A stretch of DNA of 64,000 nucleotides from Nyssa sinensis (lineage: Eukaryota; Streptophyta; Magnoliopsida; Cornales; Nyssaceae). A program made the position numbers and the translations under genes. Positions 12,101-22,070 of the stretch are shown in pieces. Numbering within the stretch: the first letter of the stretch is position 1; each line of letters starts with the position of its first letter. The notes below the pieces were generated by a model. That model was not told where the DNA came from. It did no database searches and was given only the letters and a program-made list of their open reading frames with translations. The stretch covers positions 4,517,501 to 4,581,500 of the forward strand of contig CM018041.1 in NCBI GenBank assembly GCA_008638375.1. Direction: 5' to 3'.

Positions 12101-15100
12101 CATGCCGTCGATCAAAAACTTCAATCTTTTTACCACGCCATTTGCTGACAACAGATGATGCTGAAATTTTACAAGACCCTAATTTGCTAATTTGCTTGGC
12201 CTCTGCCTTCTCTAATGTGGTACATGAACTACTCCTACCTGCACCATTGTAGTGGATATTCCAAACTTCCTATGAGAATATAGCACTCTACTTAAGAACA
12301 AGCTAATGTTCATATATTCAAACTACATTCTTGGTCATGTGTTTCTGGAGCCGTAGAAACAAAAATATCTTTGTGATGATGGCATAGAGAACAACATGAG
12401 TTTCATCATCCTCCTTGGGTTATGATAGACTGCTACCTTGTCCTTGTTGGTTGACAAGTATAAATTTCAATCCATCATATTGCCAGCCTCATTATTTAAA
12501 AATTAACCTTTTTATTTGACCCGTGGCACTCCTAAGCAAAATTCAAAAGCCAAATAAGCCTGCACCACAGCTCACACTCATGCTCTCTCTATTTTTGTGT
12601 ATTCCCATCCTAGACTCACACTCTCAAGTCTCACCTCATATACATTACATAGATGATATTACCATCTACCAAATTGCAAACCCTAAGAGCAGCGGACTAT
12701 ATCCTGCAATCTAATCTCAAAGGGGCACAACTAAAAATAATGCTACCACATCATTTTTGTTTTTCTAATTGATATGCCCAAAGTTGACTCCGCTTGTAAG
12801 ATTCGGACATGTGAACACCCAAGTCACGTGTAATCTAGATCACTGATCTGACAGCCAGGAGCTCTGACCTCCTGGAGTAGCTTAGTAAGTCACTAGTTCA
12901 GCTCGGTACAAATAATGAGTTCAAACTTCATCCCAACTCGCCAAGCACAGCCTTCCATCCTGTTACTGGAATCAAAACTAGCCAACCAAGTCTAGATCAT
13001 TTCTGACCTATGAAGCACGAACACTCTATTTTGGACTCACGTGTCAGTGTCGGATACCGACACTTCTAGGAGACGTATCGAATAACCAAAAAAGGATTGT
13101 CCAATTTGTTTTCTTCTTGATTTCAGATACGCTCTAGACACTTTATGGACACGTTTTTTATTATTTTCCTTCTTTTTTTGGATTTTTCATCATTTTCTCT
13201 TCTTCTCCTTAGTTCTTTTTTTGGTTATATATATAATATCTATATTCTATGTAATAGATAGTAAATTTGTTTTGGAACTTAAATCATGGATGTTGATAAT
13301 TAAAAATAAGTTCTTGAGTTTTTAATTAATGACTTTGATATTTTAATATCTTAATAATATTTTTTTTTTGTGATTTGTGTGTTTTTATATCAATTTTAAT
13401 TGAAATAACGTTAGGTTTTATTATATGGTCATATAAAATATAAAAAATTTACTTATATTCAACGTGTTCCTGATGTCTCCGTGTCCTATTTTTTTAAAAA
13501 ATGACGTGTCTCTGTGTCGATGTCATATCCATGTCCCGTATTCGTATGTATCTGTACTTTTTAGCTTCTGACCTCCAAATTTGAGGTACTAGAGTCCCAC
13601 AAGGAAACTTCTATTTATGATGACCATGAATCCCGAAAATCTCTCCCCCAAATATTATCAAAAACGGCAAGTATATCACTATAAGAAGGATGCAAGATAC
13701 ATTTTAAACACTAGGCTACAATCTTTTGCATATATTCCTAGTAATTCTTTGCATTCCATTCCCTGACTGACTAATCATCGGAAAGCCATCAGTGGGGCAT
13801 CTCCAGTGATCCTCACGATTGCTCTTGTTGCAGGTGCGCTCAGGCCAATCCCAGCCATTGATCTGACTGTGCCAATTTCAACCACAACACTAATCATTTT
13901 CAAAAATTAAAGAGTCAATGTTTAGTTAACTGAAAATGCTTCATGTTGGTTTGTTTTATGACAGTTTGCAAATTGCAACTATTATTTCACTATTTTTCTG
14001 CTCTAAGACCAAGCACAAAAATTGAAACAACTTCCAGAGACATTTGTTGTAGTATCGATGGCTTTGAGAATTTTATTTCTCATGAGCAGGAACTTGAAAA
14101 CTTTAATGCAGTGAGAAACTTATTGACCTTTCCACAGGTTGCATGTGTCAGATTATACTACCATTCAGTGTCAAACAGACAACTTGACCACTTGGGGTTT
14201 CCATTGCAGTTGTTGAGAACTCTCTTCCCATCAGGGAAACCCGTTTTCCACCATGTTCTCAAGCCTTCAACACTAAAAGATGAAAGAACCATTGAGTGTC
14301 ACATAATTACTAATTAGAGGGCCATGCCAGGTGGACACTAATTTTATGGGAACAGATGTACAACAGAAGAATCCAAGGAAGCTCTCTTTTTACTCTCAAG
14401 CCAGAACAGTCCCTCTTTGTTTTCTCCAATCTGTCTTCCTTGGTGGCCTCTCCTTTATCGAAAATGTTTCTTAAAGGTGTAGACATCGTTAATCCATACA
14501 CAATAACTCCAATGGTGTAATAAATAAGATGCATTTTATACATATGGCATAGTGGCCAAAGATGATTCATTAGATTCTGATTTCCTCATAATGGTGACAC
14601 CAACAATTCTAAATGACAGCATGTGTCTGCTTGTTGTTTTGTTTGCAAACCCCTATCATTATTGTGAGAGGATCGTGTGAAATGCCAACTCAATTATCTT
14701 TATTAATCAAATCACCCTCAATCACATCTAATGTGTAATCCCAAAATGGTAATTTCTGCCCCTATAACAGAACAAATTACAACCTCTTGAACATATGCAG
14801 TCACATGTTGAATCACCATTTCCTCAAAAACTCCAGATCTCATGTCTAAGCACTAGGACTTTCTCTTCATTCTTTCTTCAGCAGCTTTACTACTGTTTGG
14901 TGTTTTAGGCGTCTTTTACATACCACTGGATGCACTTTCTTCTGTCTTTGCCCACTGGCTCCCTAGCTCTAGCACTCTCTTTAGGCATAATTGAACTAGC
15001 GGAACATCCTTCTAGCATTACCACAACCATACCATCCACACTGTGTTGTAAAAACTGCATGGTACCAGGTGGTTCTACAGATTCAATAGAAAACTGCCAC

Positions 15101-18100
15101 TATTCTGGCCAGATCAACTAAATACATTTCTTTTCTAGTAACCAAGAAAAATTGATAATCTCGATAAACCAACAGAACCAATCTTTTTCTTCATTCACAA
15201 TAATCAATTAGATCATATACAGTATATGATATGATATAAAATAAAAAGGGTCTGATGCACACGCCAATAGAACAATACTAAATGAGATTAACAATATGAA
15301 ACTGGCACCTTTAAACTTTAATGATAGGTAACAGAAACAGACAAGCAAAAGAAGTGATAACGTAACAGAAACAGCCTATAAATTTCCTTATATCACCAAC
15401 TTGCATAGTTGCTTCTAAAATACCAATAACCACCTAGAGTTCTAATGTGAGATAATTTATTGTCCTCCCTCAAACTTGAGACTTTACCCTATTGAAAATT
15501 TTGAAAGTAAATACACCACATTTTTTTTGTAAAATAAAATGCTTGTTATTAGTTTGAGTTGTTTCTTGTACAAATGATTGGCCACGATAAATCCATTTTA
15601 TCAAATCCCATAGGAGATTTTCTAGATGCAAATGAGTGAAAATTATCTGATTACACACGCAATACTAAATAATCCATGTGGATGAGTTGTGAAACACTCA
15701 TGAGTTTTGCCTTTGAGTCCCTTTCCCTTCATTCTTAGTAATAATCAACTTCACCAACATAAAATAGGATGATCTCACTGCAATTAAAAGCTGGGAAGGA
15801 TTACCTAGTGCTCTAGACATCGCAAGAATTCCTTCAACTCGTGCTCCGTTTACAAAGACAACTCGTCCCCCCAAAGCTTTAATTCTGGCAAGTTCATCTT
15901 CTCTATCCGGCTACAGGCAAAGTTAGTTATCCTATTATTTTCCTTTTCTCAAGAACAAGAATTGGACTTAGATACGTACCTAAGTAGATGACTTTTACAG
16001 CAGCATTATGACAAGTCCAGCCATACTCCAAAAAATAAATACCAGCAATTCTCCATGAGAAGGAAAAAAATAATTGAAAAAAAAAAAAAAACAGATCCTA
16101 TTTGACTGTTTTGGGCAGTCACTTTGTTTCGAAAAAAATCACGAAAGAAAACAATTATTTCTTGGAAAGAGAAACTGCACTCAAAATGTTGCCTAACTAG
16201 AGAACCGGTGGATTTTTATGAAATGTGATGAAGTTATTGGGTCATCCATCATTCAACAAAAAGTCTGCCAAATAAAATTTGAAATTGTATTTTTTATCCC
16301 TTTGTTAGAATTTTTTGAAAACTAAACACTTCCCCCCCCCCCCCCCCAAAAAAAAAAAAAAACAAAAAACTTTAAGTTCTGGATCCACCACTGTCTGCCT
16401 ACACAAGTGAAAATGATAAATGAAATGCTCGTCAAAAGAGGTGCTAAAACTATGTGTATCTCTGCAAATTCAATCACCAAAATAGTACACATGCTCAAGC
16501 TAGCAAGCAGAACCAGCATAATAACAATTCCGGTCGGTTAAATACCAGCCAACCAGAATACGTTGTAAGAAGCATCAAGATAAACTGAAATGAACCTTAC
16601 AATATTTAGAATCATTATGCAAGCAGAAACAAGTGTTAGGTGCAAGCATAGAACTGGTCATGCAAACAAATGGAATCTTATAATTCACCAGGCAATCTCT
16701 AGTGACTTTGATAGAGTACACTCATAACCAAGCTAGATGATCAATGCCATTTCATTTAAAAACAAACCACTCTCACACTTGACAGATTTGGCTAGACCTA
16801 AGTACAATGATGCCACATTGTCATTAGTCAATGTTAAAGCAAAACTTTACTGGTGAGACCCACAAGAATTAACTGCATTTGAAGTCAGAATCCAATTCTA
16901 ATCCACCTAACTGAATTTGGATCTTTCATCCACTGTGAATTAGGATAATTGTTTTGAACGAAATTGGACAACTAAAATTGAATAGTATGGATTCCATATT
17001 ACAAAATCACACTATATTCATCGACTTTGTGAAATAAAATACTACGATAACTCCAACATCTAAATCCTCATATGGACAGCACAGTTTATACTGTGATAAT
17101 GACAGGTTCTAGAATCATTGAAATGGTAATTTTAGTCTCTTGCAACATAAAAACACGTGTTGAAGTTGAATCTTGAATGCACAGAGATGTCCAAGTCTCT
17201 GCATTCTAGAATTTTCCAACAAGATATATACATGTGTAGCCCTATGCTCAAGTTTCAAATGCTCGAATTCACTACAGTGGACCCCGCACGAGGGCCTACC
17301 AAATAGTAATCATAGCCATTAGCAGTTTAGCTCTACAAATGCCAAAACCAGCAGGTGGCGAGTACGCCCAATTCCACTTATCAAGGAAGTATGGTTGTTA
17401 CCTTGTGATCAAAAGACAAAGGCATGGCTTTCCCGCCTCGGCAGAGGATGGCCCGTGAGTCGCCACAGTTGGCAACGACGACGCGCTCAGGCGTCAAAAC
17501 GGCGACCACCGCGGTGGACCCGGAGAGAGCCACCTCCATTGGGTGGCACCCACATTGATACCCTACGCTACCGCAGGCGCACGTGCTCAGCGCCACTTGG
17601 TCCATCCTCTCGAAACACCTCTTCATCGCTCTCCTCCACCACCCCTCCGCCACCTCTTCGAGCCCCTGCCCTTGTTCTTCGGGCCAATCTTCTATCAAGC
17701 TGCTACTACCAGTACCACTCTCATCCTCTCCGGTGCTCCCCACGCGCTGCAACTCCTCCTCCATTAACACGTGCATCCTCTCCCTACACAGCGCTGCCAC
17801 CTGCACGCATATGAACGGTAAAGATTACAATGTAGTATTTAATTTTGAGCACTACAAAATGACACGAATGCCCCTACTTCGCTGACGTTTTTTGTGGTTA
17901 AATAAAGCTTCGTTTGTCCTTTCACCAGATCTAGTTTCAAAAATATGCGTACACAAGAACAAGAAAAATGGTGAGCGTTACGTGAGGCCCTCCATGTCCA
18001 TCGAACACACCGAAGAAATGAACCGGACGACGCTGGTTAATCTCCGGCCGGCAAAGGTTCGTCCTCACACAAATCGCGTCTTCCATTTCACGGCACCTTC

Positions 18101-18437
18101 CAGCCACCGACATCGTTCCGAATACTGGCTTTGCATCGGTAACCGAAGTCAGGTTCAATGGCGATGACATCACTTCTGCATCTTCGCCAGACGACGCTGA
18201 CGAAGACAACAGAGGATCTATGGCCTCAGCCGACCGAATTCGCTTCAATTCCGGAACGTAGTCGGAGCTTTCCGTGCCGTTTGGAGTCCCCGGTGAAGAC
18301 GAACTGGCCGATACGACCGCCAAACGCCTCATCTCAATCCTCCGCCGGCGACGCTCCCTGCACTTCGCCGGGGAATCATCATCGCCTTCGCTCAGCATTC
18401 TGCAGCAACTATACACCTCCGTCATTGACAATCGCAT
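9190..18437 (-). CDS. AHG1: Clade A protein phosphatase 2C, AHG1-like
   Basis: Ser/Thr phosphatase of the PP2C family; AHG1-type members restrain abscisic acid signalling in seeds. Four exons: 17982-18437, 17402-17800, 15805-15910 and 9190-9524, all GT-AG and phase-consistent, giving 431 residues (Arabidopsis AHG1 is of similar size). The second Met (18425) gives MTEVYS, matching the family start better than the first (18437). Seen: AKCRERRRRRIEMRR (about residues 24-38), MED and DGHGG (metal binding, 118-150), GSTAVVAVL, NCGDSRAILCR, DGLWDVLSS, and SSDNISVIVVDL near the end. In the loop that carries the ABA-receptor tryptophan lock in ABI1/HAB1 (QWNGARV), this protein reads FVNGARV, so position 305 is Val. 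AHG1 itself also lacks that Trp, which fits the assignment and predicts weak PYR/PYL control. The acidic insert TGEDESGTGSSS (175-186) is lineage-specific. Confidence 0.93.
10030..10057. repeat. Poly-T / poly-G tract (T11 GTT G14)
   Basis: Same arrangement as the tract at 8801-8831, followed by TGTT. Lies in PP2C intron 3. Confidence 0.85.
10395..12234 (-). mobile_element. LINE (L1-type) copy with ORF1 only, in PP2C intron 3
   Basis: A 14-bp direct repeat, CTACCTGCACCATT, at 10381-10394 and 12235-12248 is a target-site duplication. On the minus strand the element ends in CTTATC followed by about 12 A, a typical plant LINE tail. The coding part is the DUF4283 gag-like ORF1: the main open segment is 10950-11912 (about 320 codons, with WSFYAKAFRKLG, GAWFLFELPSEEEA and CRHLRWARIQVR). 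It continues upstream out of frame (11890 to about 12087) and downstream in another frame (10445-10978). The change at 11890-11912 lies in an A run. No endonuclease, reverse transcriptase or RNase H is present, yet both the 5' part and the poly-A end are, so the element is internally deleted or a non-autonomous derivative, now decayed. Confidence 0.88.
13010..13565. mobile_element. Non-autonomous DNA transposon in PP2C intron 3
   Basis: The 9-bp direct repeat TTCTGACCT flanks the unit (13001-13009 and 13566-13574). Ends are weakly inverted: left GAAGCACGAACAC and, reverse-complemented, right AAAGTACAGATAC. The left arm is rich in GTGTC/GACAC motifs (GTGTCAGTGTCGGATACCG), and similar motifs recur in inverted form in the right arm. 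No coding. A 9-bp duplication favours Mutator-like mobilisation; hAT is possible if only 8 bp are counted. Confidence 0.65.
15911..17401 (-). other. Intron 2 of the PP2C gene
   Basis: About 1.5 kb from GTAACA (after FDHK) to CTGTAG (before PDRED). It holds the C16/A15 tract at 16332-16362, otherwise nothing recognised. Confidence 0.8.
16332..16362. repeat. Poly-C / poly-A tract (C16 A15)
   Basis: Reverse complement of the T(n)G(n) design seen at 8801 and 58159: read on the minus strand it is T15 G16 followed by AAGTGTT. Confidence 0.9.
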
Positions 18438-18528
18438 GTAAGTTTAACAAGCGAACAGCCCGACACTATGCCTTTGGCGTCGTCAATCATCTCCGGCTGA
18501 AATTTGTCAAAACAGTAACAAAACCTAT

Positions 18529-18546
18529 AGAGAGAGAGAGAGAGAG
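18529..18546. repeat. GA/CT repeat in the PP2C 5' leader region
   Basis: Nine AG units about 90 bp upstream of the PP2C start; on the gene's strand this is a CT repeat typical of plant 5' UTRs or core promoters. Confidence 0.7.
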
Positions 18547-18680
18547 GGAACTCTGTTTTGAGACGTATAAGAGAAATGGAAACGTGGTGGGTTTTCTCTA
18601 TTTCTCGTGGAAGCAGCTCCAGCGGCCAACTCTACGGGCTGCCCAAATTGCCCGACACCGACCAATCTGAGCTGGATTGA

Positions 18681-18812
18681 CGACACGTGTACACAGTGAC
18701 GGTTCTTTTTCCGCAAAGGCATCAACGTCCTCTGTTAGCTTTCTTCCTCCGGTCAATTTCTTGTTTCGTGATAATATAAGGATTTGGTGGATTGTTGAAC
18801 ATCGACACGTGT
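18681..18812 (-). promoter_or_regulatory. Paired ABRE/G-box motifs upstream of the PP2C gene
   Basis: The palindromic ACACGTGT octamer occurs twice, at 18683-18690 and 18805-18812, each preceded by CG (10 bases, CGACACGTGT, identical). They lie about 245 and 370 bp upstream of the start. CACGTG cores of this kind bind ABF/AREB bZIP factors, and clade A PP2C genes are usually ABA-induced, so a feedback role is likely. Function is inferred. Confidence 0.6.
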
Positions 18813-20468
18813 CAATCAAGTTCTGAATAAAGAGCAGGTACGACTCAGAAAAAACTATACAAGTGGACCTATTAGAGACACCCACGGGTAGAACGTCAGT
18901 GCTTTTGCCAAACAAAGGTGGCCCACATTAAGTACGTTTCGGCAATTTCCACACCGAAAATGACTCTCTCGCTCTACTCTCTGTCTCTCTACTCTCTCCT
19001 GGATTTGCGAGTTCGTACATAGGTGGCATGTTTTGAGTGAAACAGCGCCGCGCCGCTCACTTGTATGGTCCCATGCCAACACGTAGGATGGTAGTCCGGG
19101 AAGCAAAACTAACTTCACATGCTTTTGTCAGTAATCGTAACAGACCTCCCACGACCGTTGGATTCGAAGACTAGCACATGGTTTACCCTATACATTCAGG
19201 AGAACCAAGAGTAATTCAATGAAATTAATAGACCAAATTAATCATAATTTGCTAATTCGAATTGATTCACTTAATCCTTGAATCATATTCACATAAGAAT
19301 TTTTAATTACATTTATTTACATAATTTTGGATAATGATTTGTTTATTTGTAGCCGTTTATGAAGTTAGTTTTATTTTTAATTTGACATTTTAAGAAAAAT
19401 ATACGTAATACTCATAGATATAAATTCAAAAAAGATAACATGCGAGAGGAAAATATTTTTTTTTGAGTTCAGCATAACTCCATTCCATTTGAAACAGAGA
19501 GTATTCTTTTTTCTCGTGACATAGAATGAAGACTGTGAATGAGTCGAGTAGAAAATTATTCTAACTTGACTGGTAAAGATTAATGAGTTTTAAATTGTGA
19601 TCAAATTTGGTTTATTAATATTTTGAATCAATCTTAATTTACTTTTAATTGAGCCGATCGCGAGTGGATACCAAGTAGCTTGATTTTTAATATAGTATTA
19701 AAAAACTTGTTGGCTTATTAACCTAAGTTCAAGCCAAGTTTAATTAATTGACGAGTTTCAATATATGTTCAAGCATGCTTGTTTATATCACGAGTCGATC
19801 TCCAATGAATCTATTCAAATTAATTTTAACCGAGTTTCTAATCAAGTTGATCATAAGTTAAACCCGAACAGCTTGATTCATTTTTTAGTGTCAAATAGAA
19901 TTTCATTATTTGTGAGGTATATTGGATCCATATTCTAAGAAAAATGAGCCTTCCCCGTGCCATGTGTATGCTTATTGACATTATTTTTTGAGTGCAAACA
20001 CATTTTTCACAAAGTTATTAATGAGCATATAATACAAAACATGTTAAAGATCTTGACACGCCATTTACATAGACTACTATGTAAAGAAAATTGAGTGTAA
20101 CTTGTTTGAGAGATTGCACTTTTGGAAGGTTAGCATAGTCAAAAGAGCCGCCCTAATCTTTAATAAGCAAGATCACAGGATTAAACCAGCAGGTATCAAG
20201 CCTTTCTAATTGATCGGAAAAATGTCAAAAACAGCTAAACTGACCTCATTTCCAAATTGGACACGAGTTCTTAAATTCTTTGAAAACGCAAGAAATTCAT
20301 GTACGTTAAGAATTTAATGATACCGACAAATATTTAAGAATCTAATTCCTAAAATCAAATACAACTCCTCTAGAAAAAACACAACTAAAAAAGAAAACAA
20401 GTACACACAATTATTTAGTAAATCACTAGCACATTATACTCATTAGTTCTCTCTAAATTAGTCATCAG
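18813..20468. other. Spacer upstream of the PP2C gene
   Basis: The first 350 bp are mixed in composition and probably promoter-proximal. The rest is AT-rich with no gene or clear element. Confidence 0.4.
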
Positions 20469-20799
20469 TAGGGATGGCAATTTGTCTCGCTTCCATCGGA
20501 GATCCGTTCCGTCTCTAATAGGACGAGTATAAGGTACTCATAAACAAGGTTGGGGTAGGACTTTTAAAACCCTGTTGGGATTCGGGACGCGTTCGGGAGA
20601 TGGTCACCCTGCCCCGACCACACCCGTTTATATATTAAGTTTTTTAATTTATTTTTATATATATTATATTTACTAATAAATAACACTATATAAAACTAGT
20701 TTTAAAGTTTTTTTATATTAGACTCATATATTTTTTTTATATTAGTTATTTTGGCAACAAAAATTAATTTACTTATTAAAATAAAAGTTTTAACTTACT

Positions 20800-20830
<31 letters not shown>

Positions 20831-20933
20831 CGGGATTTAGGGGGGCGAGGTGAAGTTGGAGAATATAAATGAGATCGGGGTCGGGGTTGGAAAAGGGTCA
20901 CCCTATCACAAACTCACTCCATTACCATTCCTA
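20469..20933. mobile_element. hAT-type MITE
   Basis: Starts TAGGGATGGCAAT and ends ATTACCATTCCTA (inverted ends with two mismatches). Flanked by a perfect 8-bp target duplication GTCATCAG at 20461-20468 and 20934-20941. The interior includes an AT microsatellite near 20808-20830 and GGGGTCGGGG-like segments. No transposase. Units with related ends appear to lie at about 32750-33105 and 33266-33407. Confidence 0.8.
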
Positions 20934-21690
20934 GTCATCAGAGAGTCCTTAATCAATACCACATCCTTGCCTAAATACTTGTTACAACCCATTGTGTTTT
21001 TTTTTTGGCAAGATAATGACCATCTCTCGATCTCAATCCTTAGTCAGATTTTGACATCATTACTAATAAATTAGTGGGTATTGACCATTTGTAAGTTTAC
21101 TATAGTAAATTTGTCAATTAGTCTATTGAAAGTTAAAGAAAATATTATATTAATTTTTTTTTTGAGATTTCTGATAAATATATTAGTATTTTTTTTACAA
21201 TTTTTAAAATTATACTACACTTCTATACTTTTTTACTAAAAACAAAGTACAAAATCTCTTTTCCGTGTTATCTATGTTAATGATAGAATCAAACGGAGAT
21301 GAGATTAGCATTAATTTTTTAAAAAAATTGTCAAAATTGCTCTTAATAACTATCACAGTCACTGAAAATCTAAGCACCTCCCTTCTCTTCTTGTTATACT
21401 TTTTCCACCTCCGGCGATGCAAAGGCCAAATTTTTATTTTTCATTTTTTTCTCACTATACCTTCTCTCAGTTCCTATTTATCAGAGTCGATCAAACATGC
21501 AACCTAATCACTGTCGATCTCCTCTCCCACAACAACAACCCCAATCAAGCCATAAGTTTTAGCATGCAATGAGTTCAATTCAAGTTTACAACAAAGTACT
21601 ACATTAAGAATATATATACATGAATACATATTTTCATCTTTAATTAAAATAAGAATAAATAAAGAATGAAGAGAGGAGGCAAACAGTGGC

Positions 21691-21749
21691 TTATATATAT
21701 ATATATATATATCTAAACCCATATGAGGTTGCTCAAAGCTTCCATAAAT

Positions 21750-21785
<36 letters not shown>

Positions 21786-21819
21786 TACAAATGATCTATC
21801 CACTGATCATTAACTCACA

Positions 21820-21851
<32 letters not shown>
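21691..21851. repeat. Cluster of (AT)n microsatellites
   Basis: Three separate TA/AT runs of about 20-32 bp within 160 bp. Similar runs occur at 31330-31356 and 53685-53712. Confidence 0.85.
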
Positions 21852-21853
<2 letters not shown>

Positions 21854-21974
21854 CAAGTCTAGTTATAAACACATATTTACATGTATTATATTTGTCTTAT
21901 ATCAATTGCACTTAAACAAGAATTTTAAGAGTGTTTGAGGAAGTAATTGCTATTATCAAAATCATAGTTTGGAC

Positions 21975-22070
21975 TTTAAATAAAATTTTGTTGATATTTG
22001 AAGGATTTTAAATAAAATTTTGTTGATATTTGAAGGATTTTAAATAAAATTTTGTTGATATTTGAAAGAA
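21975..22070. repeat. Three tandem copies of a 32-bp unit
   Basis: The unit contains TTAAATAAAATTTTGTTG and then ATATTTGAAGGATT, repeated three times in direct orientation with almost no divergence, so it is recent. Confidence 0.85.

Larger units (their letters stand above)
9525..15804 (-). other. Intron 3 of the PP2C gene (6.3 kb)
   Basis: Runs from donor GTAATC to acceptor AAACAG on the minus strand. It splits the phosphatase core between MSRALG and DKYLKP. Two insertions account for part of its size: an ORF1-only LINE (10395-12234, same strand as the gene) and a DNA element (13010-13565). It also carries a T11/G14 tract at 10030-10057. I see no separate gene in 13600-15800. Confidence 0.85.

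Noticed and set aside
17395..18670. Long plus-strand open frames up to 170 codons
   Set aside because: Antisense to PP2C exons 1 and 2, which have clear family motifs. The frames arise from GC-rich codon use.
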